A DNA stretch of 64,000 bases from Sitta carolinensis (taxonomy: Eukaryota > Chordata > Aves > Passeriformes > Sittidae): positions 20,330,370 to 20,394,369 of the forward strand of contig JAVUNC010000006.1 in assembly GCA_032173965.1 (NCBI GenBank), in the 5' to 3' direction. The position numbers were made by a program, and so were the translations under genes. The notes under the pieces are model-generated. The model made no database searches and was not told the DNA's origin. It was given only the letters and a program-made list of their open reading frames with translations. Shown piece by piece: positions 18,736 through 31,075 of this stretch; the stretch's first letter is position 1, and each line of letters opens with the position of its first letter.

Positions 18736-20839
18736 TCTCCCCGCCGAATTCCAGGGCCCCTCTCGCTCTGATCCTGTCACCTCCAGCCCTGCCCATCCCC
18801 GTGACTCTCCCTCGGTTGTGCTGGAAACTCCACCGAGCCCAAACCACTTTCCTCGCTCTTTCCGGTCATCCCACGGCCGGGGTGGGCTTGTGCAACCGGG
18901 GAGCGTTGCTCCATCGCCCCCTTCCTGCCCGAAGCCTCTCCTCCTCCTCCTGCTGCCCCTGGCACGGTGCGATGCCCGCAGCCGCTGGCAGGAGGTGGCT
19001 GCAGCCCCGGGACCCCCCATGGGATCAGCCCGCGGCTGTCGGCACAATTCCCAACTTCCCGGTTTTTTTTGGGTTTTTGTTGGTTTTTTCCACGAGCCCG
19101 CAGCTGGAAACAATCGGCGGGATTGCAGCCGGTGACTCAGAGCGGCTCTGCTGTCTGCCCAAACCGGAGGCACCGCGCACCAAAAGTCCCCTCTGCCGGC
19201 GACACTGTGACAGTCGGGATGGGAGGACACGGGGAGCAGCCCTGTCACCATTTAGCATTTCCAATCGGGGGTTTTGGGGAGTGTTTAAGACGCTCGGTGT
19301 GTTCCCAGCAAAAAACCCCCAAACCCGCTGTACTAAGGGAGAAAAAACCCCGGGGTATCCCCAGCGTGAGGGTTCCCCATCCTTGCGCTCCGAGCCCAGG
19401 GTGCCTCTGAAACTCTCACTGCGTCCTTTTGGCAGCGGGAGCGCGGCCGGGGAGCTGCGAATCCCAAATCCCGCAGTCCGGATAGAGCGAGAGGTTGTAA
19501 TCCTATTTAGTCTGAGCAAACCAGAGCTGGGGACCACTGGGAAAGAACCCCGGGGAGGGGAGAGAGCCTGGGATGGGTCTGGAAGCCCCAGCGCTGCCGG
19601 GCAAGGAAGAGGCTCCTCCCGGCAGGATTCTCCCAGCCTCGTTGGCTCGGCATGGGAATATCCAGCCGAAGCCTCAGTTCCCGGGTAGAGCATCCCTCCA
19701 GAACCCTCCTGGGCTCTAAATCCGGGTGTTCAGACACTTCGGGGGGACAAACCCTTCCAAAGGGAGCGCTGAGCCGGGGGAAGAGATTCCCAGCGCGGAG
19801 CCGTATTCCTGACAAAGTGCAAGTGGACACGGCTCCTCTGGGCAGCAGCGGCTCCTCGGGAAAAGCCAGGCTTGGGAAAACTCGCCAAAGCAGTAGGGCA
19901 GGCACTCCTCACCAAAATCTGGCGAGGGGAAGGCGTAGGGACTCAACAAAAGTTTAAGAAAAAAAACCCCAACTATTAAATTCCTTGTGGATGCTTCAAG
20001 TTTTTCCAGTTCCTCATTTGTCTCTGGGTTTCGTGGCTGGTTTTTCTTCCGCCTTGGGTTGTTTTTATTCCGGTTTTTTCCCCCCTCTCTCCACCAGGAA
20101 TGTGACCAGCCAGAAGAGGGTCACGTCGGAAGCGTGACGGACGGGAGAGATTCGTCATCCGCGGCGATGAGACTTTCTCCAAGTTATTTTCCCCTCCCTT
20201 AATAGCTGCAATTTATGCAAATGAACCCAAAGGAGAGCTAAATGGGGAATTGATGCCACCTGGCTGCCCAGGCCGGCTTCTCTCCCAGCAGAGGTGGAGG
20301 AGGGAGACGAGTCTGCGGTTACATTCCCGGCGGGACACCTATCCCAGCCCCAAGCTTGGCTTCAGGGTGCATCCCCCTCCACAGAGAGCACGGGCACTGT
20401 GGTTTGCCACCCTGAGCATCAGGGGAAGGAATCCGGAGCAGGAGAAATCATCCCCCTGCCCACCTGCCCTGACCCCCCCCAGCCACACCTGCACGGGTTG
20501 GGTACCTCCCATGCTGTTCCCAGAGCATCAGAGCCACGGCCTGATGGTCCCAAAAAGTCCCTTCTCTATCCCCACGGAGCAGTGCAAGGTCAGGAGCAGC
20601 GGCATCCCCTCCCCTGCTCCTTCGGGGTTTCCTGGTGCTGCCGGGGGCAGCACCCGCCTCCAGAAAGGGCTGGGTTTGGTCACAGCTCTTCCTCCTCCTC
20701 TTGCCAAGCATTGCATTGCCAATGAATTTGGCCTTCTGGTGGCTGTGAAGGGACTTTCCGTGGTGGGGGAGCAGCCCAGGATTTCAGTCTCTTCCCCATC
20801 AGAGCAGATGTGGGGTCACCAATCAGCCAGCAGCTGATC

Positions 20840-21045
20840 CCAATCCTGAACGGTTTAGGTTGGAAGAGATCTCAAAGCCCACCAGTTCCACCCCCTGCCG
20901 TGGCAGGGAAAATTTCCTCTATTCCAGGCTGCTCCAAGCCCCGTCCAACCTGGTCTTGGACACTTGCAGGGATCCAGGGGCAGCCACAGCTTCCAGGGCA
21001 CCCTGTGCCAGGAATCTGCAGCATCACAGCAGAGCTGGCACCAAC
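20840..21045 (-). mobile_element. CR1 LINE 3' fragment
   Basis: Reverse-complement CR1 with TTAGGTTGGAAGAGATCTCA and CAGGGATCCAGGGGCAGCC. Confidence 0.8.
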
Positions 21046-21864
21046 TGCTCCAGGGATCCGGACAGGCATTGTGCTCCCGGGAAATCAGCTCTCCAGAGGT
21101 GCTGGGCTCTCCTTCCCAATCTTCACCCTGAGGAAAACCTGAGGGATCCCACCACATCCTCCTGTCCCCGCTCCTTGCTGCTGGGATTCCGACAGCAGTC
21201 GGTGGGAGCAGAGGGCAGGGTCAGCTGAGGAAAGCAGTGGGTGTTCTCCAGGAGTTATTTCGGGGGATATCATTCGGATTGCTTCCCAGGGCAGGCTGAA
21301 TTTCCTCTGCCCCGGGGCCCCAGGCAGGAAGCAGCCTCTGGGTTCGCTCTCAGCCCTAATGAGGGCAGCACTTCAACACCAACCGCGGCTGAGAGCTGAG
21401 CTGCTACGAGCTTTATCTTGATTGCCTCCAGACCTGGGACTTTCACTTGTGCTGCCACAAACAATCCCTGCCCTCACTGCTGGAGGAATCGCCAGCTGGA
21501 AGAACTACAGCCCATCGCTAAAACTTGCCATGCTGATGCCTGGCCCCTTAAACCTCCTTTCCCACCCCTGCTGTCATCTTGACACTTCCCTGTGCTTCGT
21601 GTACACTCATCCAGAGCAGCACGAAGTGGTCTGAACGCAGAGAGGCACGATTTCGTGCTTATTCATCATCACACGCATCCTGCGAGCCGCTGCGTGGGTT
21701 TTGCAGCCGTGTTGCTGCGGTCGGAGCTGCTTTTCCTGGAAGGAGCTCTGGGGCTCCTCCCGGAGTCTGCCGGTGGGACAGAGGAGCATTGCCAGGGGCT
21801 GGGGGGTCGGCAGCACCTGTGGGATGGGCTGCAGGTAGATGTGGCACCTGCTCGGGTTGAATCA

Positions 21865-21965
21865 TCTCGTAGAATCCCGGAATTGTTTGGGATCTGAAAG
21901 TTAATCCCGTTCCCACCCTCCTGCCGCAGGCAGGGACACTTTCCATTGCATCGAGTTGGTTCCTG
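21865..21965 (-). mobile_element. CR1 LINE 3' fragment, short
   Basis: Reverse-complement CR1 end: TAGAATCCCGGAATTGTTTG, then GCAGGCAGGGACACTTTCC. Confidence 0.6.
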
Positions 21966-22190
21966 TCCTGTGACACCCCCGGGGAATCAGCTCCAGCCCC
22001 TTCCCTGTCACCCCCCAAGGGCTCAGCCCCTTCCCTGTCACCCTGGGGCTCAGCCCCAGCCCCCTTCCCCTGTCAACCCCCCAAGGGCTCAGCCCTTTCC
22101 CTGTCACCCTGGGGCTCAGCCAGAGTGAATTTAATCTAATGAATTCCCTGTCACCCCCCAAGTGCTCAGCCCCCCTCTCCCGTAACTCCC
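21962..22190. repeat. C-rich degenerate repeat upstream of PTGDR
   Basis: Imperfect units containing CTTCCCTGTCACCC and AAGGGCTCAGCCC. Confidence 0.75.
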
Positions 22191-22329
22191 CCCGTGCTTG
22201 TGCCCAGCTCCCCCACCCATAACCCCCCCGGGGCTCGGCCCTGTCCCCTTTCCCGCATCCGCCACCCCCGAGGGGCTCAGCACCAGCTCCCTCCCCTCCC
22301 GTGCCTCATCCCAGAGCCCCTCACCCCCG

Positions 22330-22801
22330 GCACTCACCCCCGGCCCCTTCCCCTCCCTCTTCCCGGGACCCTCGGCTCTCCCGGGGGAGCAGCGCATTCC
22401 CCCTGCCCGCAGCCGAGCCCCGACGGCCGGGGCGGGCCGGGCGGCCAGAAGGGGCTGTCCCAGGGGCCGTGCCCTGCTCCACTGCCCCTCCTTCTCCTCC
22501 TCCTCCTCCCTCTCTCCGCGGCGGGGGCCGCCCGCCCCGCCGGGACAGTCGCCACCGGCAGCCGCGGCGCGGTGCGGGCCATCCATCCATCCCATCGCAT
22601 CCCGGTGCGGGACATCGCATCCCATCGCATCCCATCGCATCCCATCGCATCATTCCCATCGCATCCCGGCGCGCTGCGGGACATCACCCCCGTGCCTTGC
22701 GGGGTTTTGTGCCCTCCCGGAGCGGCGGGGACACGCTGCTGCAGCGCGGGGCATCCCGAGGCGGAGCGGCGCATCCCTCGCATCCCGGCCCGGCGCGGGC
22801 G
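22330..22801 (+). promoter_or_regulatory. PTGDR: PTGDR CpG-island promoter and 5' UTR
   Basis: The very CpG-rich stretch before the start codon contains CCGCCC-type Sp1 sites (about 22508-22545). A CATCGCATCC decamer repeat sits at 22578-22670. No TATA box was seen and the transcription start is unknown. Confidence 0.5.
22578..22670. repeat. CATCGCATCC decamer repeat in PTGDR leader
   Basis: About eight imperfect decamers just upstream of the PTGDR start codon, probably in the 5' UTR or core promoter. Confidence 0.8.
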
Positions 22802-23623
22802 ATGCCCATGGAGCCCGAGGGCTACCGCTGCCGCAGCAGCCGCTCCATCGAGAGCGGGCAATCGGCCGTGCCCGGCTCCGTGCTGTTCGCCGCCGGCCTC
22901 CTGGGGAACGTCCTGGCGCTGCTGCTTCTGGGCCAGCACCGGCGGCGTTCCCGCTCGCCCGGGGGCCGCCCGCCGCGGGTGTCGGCGTTCTACGTGCTGG
23001 TCACCGTGCTGGCGGTCACCGACCTGCTGGGCAAGTGCCTGATCAGCCCCATGGTGCTGGCAGCTTACGCCTACAACCGCAGCCTCAGCGAGCTGGGGCC
23101 GGGCGGCCGCGGCGAGGACCAGCCGGGGGTGCTGTGCCAGCTCTTCGCCTTCCTCATGGCTTTCTTCGGGCTGGCCCCCACGCTGCTGCTGCTAGCCATG
23201 GCTCTGGAGTGCTGGCTTTCCCTGGGACACCCCTACTTCTACCGGCGGCACCTGACCCGCCGCCTGGGCGCCGCGCTGGGGCCGGCGGCCGCCGGGCTGT
23301 GCGCCCTGTTCTGCGCCCTGCCCCTGCTGGGCTTCGGGGTGCCCATGCAGTACTGCCCGGGCACCTGGTGCTTCATCCGGATGGCCGGCGGTGGTCCCCG
23401 CCAGCTGGGCTTCCCCGTGCTCTACGCCAGCCTCATGGGCTTGCTGGTGCTGGCCATCGTGGCGTGCAACGTGAGCAGCATGCGGCACCTGTACGGCATG
23501 GCCCGCAGGCAGCCCCGCCGCGGGGCGCCCCCCGCCGCCGCCCCCCGCATGGAGGAGCTCGATCACCTCGTCCTGCTGGCGCTCATGACCGTCCTCTTCA
23601 CCGTCTGCTCGCTGCCGCTCATC
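22802..23623 (+). CDS. PTGDR: Prostaglandin D2 receptor (DP1), exon 1
   Basis: Rhodopsin-family GPCR for prostaglandin D2 that couples through Gs to cAMP at the plasma membrane. This exon gives 274 residues covering TM1-TM6. Visible features: TM1 [40 protein letters not shown] in TM2; NRS glycosylation site in the first extracellular loop; [17 protein letters not shown] in place of DRY, typical of DP; and the prostanoid ECL2 signature [10 protein letters not shown]. It ends CSLPLI|GTGAGT in phase 0. Met3 (22808) is an alternative start. With exon 2 the protein is 362 residues, against 359 in human. ECWLSLGHP and GKCL point to DP rather than EP2, and PTGER2 follows downstream. Confidence 0.95.
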
Positions 23624-25129
23624 GTGAGTACCCCCGTGTCCCCCCCTCCCCACCGCCGGCTCCGGGAAAATCCCCCCCCTGCCCCCTGCGAGCGGGGTCT
23701 GTCCTTGCGTGGAATCCCTTGGGAAATGTCGTCACCTCAGCGCCGTGCTGAGGGGGAGGATGGAGTGAGGATTTGGGAGAGTCCCCCACCTTGTCCGTGG
23801 GGGTCCTGGAATGTTCCTCTCCCCCCCCCCCCCCAGCAGCCCCTCCCCTGGGAGTGCGGGGGTTGCTTTGGTTCCCCTCAAACGCCCACCACCCCATGCC
23901 CCGTTGTTTTCTGTCCTTGTCCTCTATTTACTTATGTTTATATATATAAATTTACTCTATTTACTTAGCTACGTTCAAAACTTGCAACTACGGCTCTAAT
24001 TTCTCTTCTGCTGTTCCTGAAAGCTGCTTTTTACAACTTTCCCGTAAACCTTTTGTCTTCAATGATTCCCACGGCGTCATTGCGTTAATCCATTTGGAAA
24101 AATACCCTCTCTTAGCACCGTCTCCTCACAGGGAGGATGCATTGATGGTTTGGAATAGCCCCCCCTCCCTGTCCACGGGGGTCAGGTTGTTAAAGCACCC
24201 TGGAATATCACCCCCCCCACCAGCACCACTCAGTCCTGGGGGGGTCAGATTTTGGGATAAACCCTGACACCACCAGCAGCTCCCAGGGGCCAAGACTTTA
24301 CTTCCTTCTAAATCTTCCCCCACTCTGCCCACAGGGACCAGATCGTTGCCTAAAACTCCTTGGAATAACCCCCCCATCACCACCACCCACTCCCGGGTGG
24401 TGTTTTTTTTGTTTGTTTTTTTGGCCCCTTGGAATAAACTCTGGAAGCACCACCCACTCCTGGAGGTGCGTGGGGGTTCATTGCTTTAGTCCCCTGTGGG
24501 TAATCCCCACCACCACCCTCTAGGATCCTCTGCAAGGGTCAGGTTATTCTTTTATTCCCCTTGGAATAAATCCCTCCTGGCTCCACTATCCCATTCAGAG
24601 AGGTTGCCCACCCTCAACACAAGCACCACATCCTCAGACCTCAATTAATTTAAATTAAGTAAATGAATTAAATTTATTTAAATTCAAGGTTATCCTTTAA
24701 CCCCCATGGAATAACGTCCAACACCATCCTGGGATAGGGGAAGTTAATTCATTGTTTAACCCTCCTGGAATAATCACAGCAACCCCACCACCCTGTCCTG
24801 GGGGTTGATTTATTGCTCAAACTTACTGGGAATATTTGTGCCCCCCCTCCCTGGAATATTCAATCCCAGCACCACATCCCCAGGGGTCAGTTCATTGTTT
24901 TAACCCCCTGAAACAACTCCCCACCATCACCAGTGTGTCCCAGAGCTGTTGGAGGGGTCAGGGATTTATTTCAGTCCCTCCTGAGTGTCCCCCACCCCAT
25001 CCCAGGGATCAGTTTGCTGCTTTTACTCCACTGGAATAATCCACACACACACACACACCCCATCACCACCCCTCTGTTCTCTGAGGGGTTTAAGGGTTGG
25101 GAGAGGGGTGTCAGTTCATTGCTTCAGAC

Positions 25130-25725
25130 CCCTCAATTTTCCCACTTTCCCCTCCCATCAGACCATTCAATAATTCCCCATCCCCACCCATATCAGACCC
25201 TTCAATTATCCAGCTTTCCCATCCCATCAGACCTTCAATAATTCCCCCATTCCCTCCCATCAGACCCTCCAATAACCCCCCATTCCCACTTTTTCAGGCC
25301 CTTCAGTAACCCCCCCCCTTCCCCATCCTTATCAAACCCTTCAAAACCCCCATTCCCATCCCATTAGACCCTTCAGGAACTGCCTATTCCCATCCCTATT
25401 AGACCCTTCAAAACTCTCATCCCCACCCCATCAGACCCTTCAAAACCCCCATTCCTATCTCCATCAGACCCTTCAAAACCCCCACCCTTATCAAACCCTT
25501 CAAAACCCCCACCCTTATCAGACCCTTCAAAACCCCCACTCTTATCAAACCCTTCAAAACCCCCATCCCCATCCCCATCAGACCCTTCAAAACCCCCATT
25601 CCTATCTCCATCAACCTCAAACCCTCATCCAGACCCTTCAAAACCCCCTCTTCAACCTAAAACCCCATTCCTATCCCATCAGACCCTTCAAAACTCCCAT
25701 CCCCACCCCATTTAGTCCCTTCAAT
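25130..25725. repeat. Minisatellite in PTGDR intron, first array
   Basis: Imperfect units such as ATCAGACCCTTCAAAACCCC, some with doubled CATCCC; longer higher-order units near 25440-25620. Confidence 0.85.
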
Positions 25726-26419
25726 TCCCACCCCTTGTCCAAGCTGCTGGGTACATCCACTCCTTTGAACCCCACTGAATGACACCCTGAAATCCTTTCA
25801 CTTCTCCCCCAGGGGTGGGATATCCCCGGAGGGCAGAGCCCTCGCTGTCCCCCTTTTCTGCCCCATCCCTGGGTCCGGATCCTGCAGTTCCACCTTTCCA
25901 TCACCCTCTGCAGGCAGAGCCGCTGCCGCAGGCGGGGAAATCGGGGAGATCAGGGCGGGGGGAGTACGCGGGCGCTGCCTTTGGCGACAATTTCCACATC
26001 CTCTTCCTGTCACCTCTGTCGCCTCTGGAACTCCACCACGAGGTATCAGCCACCAGCAGCCCTGGCACAGCTGGTTTTGTGCTCCTCAGTCAGGATGAAT
26101 CCCTGCTGAGTTATCCCATGGATGCCAGGTCCGATTTCCATGGCAAGGGGGGTAACACAAGCCAGGCTTGGGGGCAGAGAAGCACCTGCCAAGTTTGGAT
26201 GATTCCTTCATCCATGAAAAAATCCTGGTGGCTGGGACCTCATCTCCAGCTCTATCACTCCTGTCCTGATAGGATATGCTGTCCCTGAGCCACCACCATC
26301 CGTGATCCAGATGGATCCTCAACCCACAACACATCCCAGTGCCATCCATGGCCATCCTGAGGGCTTAAAACTTCTTTTGCTGCCTGCAAAGGCACATTTT
26401 TATCCCCACCGCACAAAAA

Positions 26420-26830
26420 CCTCCCCTAATTTCCCCCATTTCCTTAACTTCCCCTAATTCCCAACAATTTCCTCAACCTCCCCTAATTCCCCCCATTTCC
26501 TCGACCTTCCCTAATTCCCCCAATTTCCTCTACCTCCCCTAATTCCCCCCATTTCCTCGACCTCCCCTAATTTCCCCGACCTCCCTAATTTCCCGACCTC
26601 CCCTAATTCCCCCATTTCCTCAGCCTTCCCTAATTCCCCCCATTTCCTTAACCTCCCCTAATTCCCACCATTTCCTTAACCTCCCCTAATCCCCCAATTT
26701 CCTTAACCCCCCCTAATTCCCCAATTTCCTCGACCTCCCCTAAATTCCCTTGATTTCCTCGACCTCCCCTAATTTCCCCTGATTTCCTCGACCTCCCCTA
26801 ACTTCCCTCGATTTCCTCGACCTCCCCTGA
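26420..26830. repeat. Minisatellite in PTGDR intron, next to exon 2 acceptor
   Basis: About 14 imperfect copies of CCTCCCCTAATTCCCCCATT-type units, ending about 40 bp before exon 2 and supplying a long pyrimidine tract. Confidence 0.85.
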
Positions 26831-26869
26831 CCCCTCCCATTCCCTGGATTATTTTTTTTTTGTGGCCAG

Positions 26870-27136
26870 ATCCGGGCGTACATGGGCGCCTTCGCTGCTG
26901 ATTTCAACGAGAACGCCGACCTGAGCGCTCTGCGCTTCCTCTCCGTCAACTCCATCGTGGACCCCTGGGTCTTCATCATCTTCCGCACCTCCGTGTTCCG
27001 CACCTTCGTGCGCAGGGTCTGCCGGCGGCTCGGCTCCCGCAGAGCCTCGCTGAAAGGCTCCAGCCCTCCGGCTGACGGCCAGTTCTGTCCCCCGGGCTGG
27101 CACAGGACAGATCCCCCGCGCCTCGGCATCCCCTGA
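26870..27136 (+). CDS. PTGDR: Prostaglandin D2 receptor (DP1), exon 2
   Basis: Begins after TGGCCAG with IRAYMGAF, continuing CSLPLI from exon 1 in phase 0 (human: SLPVIYRAYYGAF). TM7 carries [19 protein letters not shown]; the prostanoid-receptor arginine and the DPW motif are present. The C-tail is basic, then Ser/Pro-rich, and stops at TGA 27134-27136 (88 residues). Human DP1 has a longer acidic loop before TM7; here it is [11 protein letters not shown]. Confidence 0.94.
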   Translation: MRAYMGAFAADFNENADLSALRFLSVNSIVDPWVFIIFRTSVFRTFVRRVCRRLGSRRASLKGSSPPADGQFCPPGWHRTDPPRLGIP

Positions 27137-27467
27137 GCGCCGGCGCTGCCGCACAAACCGGCGAGGATGAGGAGCGAGCCCCCCCCGCCCCCCGCATCCC
27201 TGCCCTGGAGCATCCCGGGGAGCCACAGGGCGGTGGCAGGCAGGGACAGCGTCCAGCTCGCTGCGAGGGACGCTGTGAAAAGGTTTCTGTGCCCTCCCCA
27301 GGCTGAGGTTTTGCCCGGGGCTCCCGGGGGGCTGGGAATATTCCGAGCAGCAGAGCCTTTGGGGAGGGTTTGGGGAGCGGCCGGCTCCAGGAAGGCAGGA
27401 GGGGTTTGGAGTGTGGTTCAGGGGATGCCGAGGGAGGAGAAATGTGAGTGTGTCCCCGTGGAATAAA
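27137..27467 (+). terminator. PTGDR: PTGDR 3' UTR with polyadenylation signal
   Basis: AATAAA at 27462-27467, about 330 bp after the stop, is followed by GT-rich sequence. It is the first canonical signal downstream and would give a compact 3' UTR. Others could be used. Confidence 0.55.
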
Positions 27468-30399
27468 AGAGGATCAGTGTTTCAGCCTTGTCCTGAGCAC
27501 GTTCCACGCCTGGGGGGTTCATCCAGAGCTGGGCTGGGCTGTCCCAGACTGGGAGAGGGGCAGGAGGGATTCAGAGACCCGAGCAGCAGTTGCTGGTGTG
27601 AGGAAGAGCTGGATCTCTCCCTGGCACACCCTCCATCCCTGCCCAGGATCTTCCCTGTTCCACTTGGTGCTTCCCTACGCTTTATCCCTCTGTTCTCTGG
27701 AAATCTCCGAGCACTGACGTTGCCCTCGTGTTCCTCAGCCGTACCTGTTCTGCTGTAATTATTTAAATTCGGTATTTATGACTGTCCTGAGCCTTAATGA
27801 GAGCAGTAATTGAGAGAACACAGAGCCTGGCAGGCACAAGCTCCCGGTGCCAGCCTGCAAGAGAGCGATTGTTTTAATGGAAGATCCATTTCCGCTCAAC
27901 CACACGTATTAACTGGATTTAATTTTTGCCTCAAGTGACCATTTAGGCCAAAAAAAAAATAATTATGATGACCAACTGTTTAGTGCCCTTGGAGGAGACA
28001 GAGAATATTTCTCCCCTCTGTTTAGCTAAGCCTTGCAAGGTGTAGCCGTGTTCCTGCCTGCTCTCACGTGATGTTTACTCTCGGTGTCAAACAGATTCTG
28101 GTTTTGAAGGAACAATATCTTGGAGCTTTTTGGAGGTGACCTGCTGGGCTTGGCTCTGGTTGGTTTCTCCCAGCTGGAGAAAAGGGCAGAGCTGTGTGTT
28201 GGGGGGATGTTTTGGGGGCACCTGCGAGCTGCCGGCTCGGTGCCTTTCCTCGGGGTTTTTCAAGGAGAAAGAAGGAACTGAGGGTTGGTTCATGGATTGG
28301 TTTCATGTTACTGGTGTGGTATTGACCTGGAGATGGCTCACGTGGGGCTGCAGAGTCAACAGCTCCGAGCCTGCTCCGTGGCTTTCCCAGGATTTGTTCC
28401 ACCGCAGCCGGATGAGATAACGGCCCTGGAAAATTTTGTTGTTGTCCTCCCTAAACTGGGATTTCCCCCCCAGACAGATCCGTGCTCCACAGATGGAGCA
28501 GGCAAGGTCAGATGTTCAGCAATTAGAACCGTGGGATGATCACTGAGGTGGGATAAGATTCCCAAGCTCCTGGATCCAGGAGCTGAGGGGCTCTGGGTGA
28601 TGCCTGTGAGGATTCACTCCTTCCCAGGAAAAGTCCCTGCCCCAGGAGAGATCCCTGGCCCGGGAAAGGTCCCTGCCCCACACTGTGAGTGTTTGTATCC
28701 CAGGGTAACCATGATCCATGGAAATCGGCTATTAAACTGACACAAACCAAATCAGGTTCTTTATTAAGGTGCAAAAATAGACTCCACCTGAGCCCTGAGA
28801 GGATGCAAACACCGCATCACTGACCCCCCCGGGAAACAAATCACGGAGCCACGAGTGACCCCCACCCCTGCAGCCTCCCTGCTCCCTGGCTGGGACCACA
28901 GGCTTCCCAGCGACCTTGACAAGCTCCTCTGGCTTTTCCAGCACTTTTAATCGGGGTTCTGCCCTCCCTGGTGGCAGACTCGGAGTCTCCAGCCGGGCCA
29001 GCTGCAGCCGGCGAGGTCCGCGCTTGGGGCTGCAGCCAGGGCGGCCTCCAGGTTGGATAAATCCCGGCTCCCGGCTGCTCCCGGGGCCGGGGCTGCCGTG
29101 TCACCGTCCTCGCCAGAGATGGCAGCACGTCCCCAGCCAGGGCCGGGCTCCCGGTTGGCCCAGCACCAAGAGCCAGGCGGCCACCGATGTTCTCCAGCCC
29201 GAGCTGGTCCCTTGGGCACCCCACTCTTCAGTGCCTCGACACGTCGGGGCTTCAGGAGTTATGCCAAAGCTTAGGTCCCCTCCTTACCGAGTCTGGGAAC
29301 CATCCAAATGGAAGGAAAAGAAAATATAAATTAAATAAGAATAGAAATGGAAAATGCCGAGGGCGCGCGGGTCGGCTGTAAACGTTGCTAAATAAGAACC
29401 AAAAAAAAAAAAAAGCCCAGGGGCTCGGGAAGCTCCAGCTGAGGAGGGGAGAGCGGCTGTGGAGCCCTCCGTGGTCACCTCCTCCCGCCAGGCTCCTGCA
29501 GAGCTCAGTCATTGCCCCGGGGAGCCCTCGGTGCCAGAGCGCTCCTGTGCCAGCCGCTCCCGGAGGGACGGACCCGGCGCTAATGGAGGCGAGAAAGAGA
29601 GCGCTGCTCAGCCCCGGGCTGCAGCTCCACGTCGGCAATCCTCTCCTGGGAGCTCCTTTATGTCCCTGTCACCCTCCAGCACTGCCAGCTGCCCCGTGCC
29701 ACTCTGTCCCCGCTGCCACCAGCATCACCCTCCCTGCATCCCGCTCCTTTCCTTGCATGTAAATCGCTTTTGGGGTGGGTTTTTTCTCCCCAGCTCACGA
29801 AATCCAGGCACAACTTTGCTCCAGCTCATTTCCCGACAAATTGTTTCGTTCTTGTAAAGAGTTCTTTTTTCTTTTTTTTTTTTTTCTCTTATTGCCTGCC
29901 TGCATTTTTTAGCTATTCTGGAAGCAGGGAGGCGCGTGCCCGGGCAGGCAGCCGTGCCAGGGCTGCCAGGAGCCCCAGCCAGCCCAGCAGTGGCTTCTTT
30001 TATTTTTTAACCCCTGCATCCAGGTGCTGGTACAGGATAACAAGGCAAGGTGCCAAAACCTGAACCTGCCTGCTTTTCCCAGGATGGGGAGAGAGGCTGC
30101 TGGAATAGAAGTGTTGTCTGGATTTGTTAAACGCGTGTCAGGATGGGGGGTTGGTTAAAAAGGGATGAAATCCACTCACCATAAACAGGAGGGTTTGGGC
30201 TCCTCCATGTCCCTGGTGCCAGAGCCATCCTTTAAAACCCACGGGGGATGGAGCAGGATCCCAACACCCTCCCCAACCACAGGCAGCAAACTCCAGAGGC
30301 TGAGTCCTCTTAGGAAATTCATGAAACTTTCCGCCAAGCCCAGAGTGTTTTCTCCAACTGGGCCAAGCCTGGAAATTTTTTAGGGGAAACAATGCCAAC

Positions 30400-31075
30400 A
30401 CAACTTGAGAGGATGAATGAGGTGCTGGAGTGTGACCAGAGAAGGGAACAGAGCTGGAGAAGGGTCTGGAGCACCAGGAGAGGCTGAGGGAGCTGGGAAA
30501 GGGCTGGAGAATCCCTGAGGAGCTGGGAAATAGGATGGAGAATTCTTGAGGGAGCTGGGAAATGGGATGGAGAATCCCTGAGGGAGCTGGGAAAGGGCTG
30601 GAGAATTCCTGAGGGAGCTGGGAAAGGGATGGAGAATCCCTGAGGGAGCTGGGAAATGTAATGGAGAATTCCTGAGGAGCTGGGAAAAGGATGGAGAATC
30701 CCTGAGGAGCTGGGAAATGGAATGGAGAATCCCTGAGGAGCTGGGCAGGGGCTCATGCTGGAGCAGAGGAGGCTCAGGGCTCTCCTGGCTCTGCACAGCT
30801 CCTGAAGGAGGGGCAGGGAGGAAATCAGGATCTGCTCCCAGGGACAGGAGCAGAGGGAACGGCCTCAGGTTGCACCAGGGGAGATTTAGATTGGATATTG
30901 GAGAAAATTTCTTCATTGGCCCAGCTGCCCAGGGTAGTGGTGGAATCCCCACCCCTGGAGGGATTTCAAATCCCTGTGATGTGGCCCTTGGGGGACAGGG
31001 GTCAGTCTTTGGCAGTGCTGGGGAATGGTTGGACTCAATGTCTTAGAGGAATTTTCCAACTTAAATAATTCTAGG
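30400..31075 (+). mobile_element. CR1 LINE with internal tandem expansion
   Basis: Sense CR1. The 5' part has GAAGGGTCTGGAGCACC and GAGGCTGAGGGAGCTGGG. The 3' part has GATTTAGATTGGATATTGG and GGTTGGACTCAATGTCTTAG. Between them, 30480-30745 is a tandem array built from the CTGAGGGAGCTGGG segment. Confidence 0.75.
30480..30745. repeat. Tandem repeat inside CR1
   Basis: About nine copies of an approximately 30-bp unit with GAGGGAGCTGGGAAA and GATGGAGAATCCCT; the unit matches the flanking CR1. Confidence 0.88.

Larger units (their letters stand above)
12421..22329. other. NID2-PTGDR divergent intergenic region
   Basis: Ten kilobases without a recognisable gene. It contains CR1 pieces, a GGGATG-rich low-complexity block (13652-14033), a 27-bp tandem array (15698-15832), a pyrimidine-rich stretch (18568-18735) and C-rich repeats (21962-22190). 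Remaining stretches (for example 12950-13600, 18800-20240) look unique and may contain regulatory DNA shared by the divergent genes. Confidence 0.6.
23624..26869 (+). other. PTGDR: PTGDR intron
   Basis: A 3.2-kb intron dominated by C-rich degenerate repeats at 24150-25725 and 26420-26830. A short unique part at 25740-26400 shows no exon. The branch and pyrimidine region runs directly out of the second repeat array. Confidence 0.75.
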
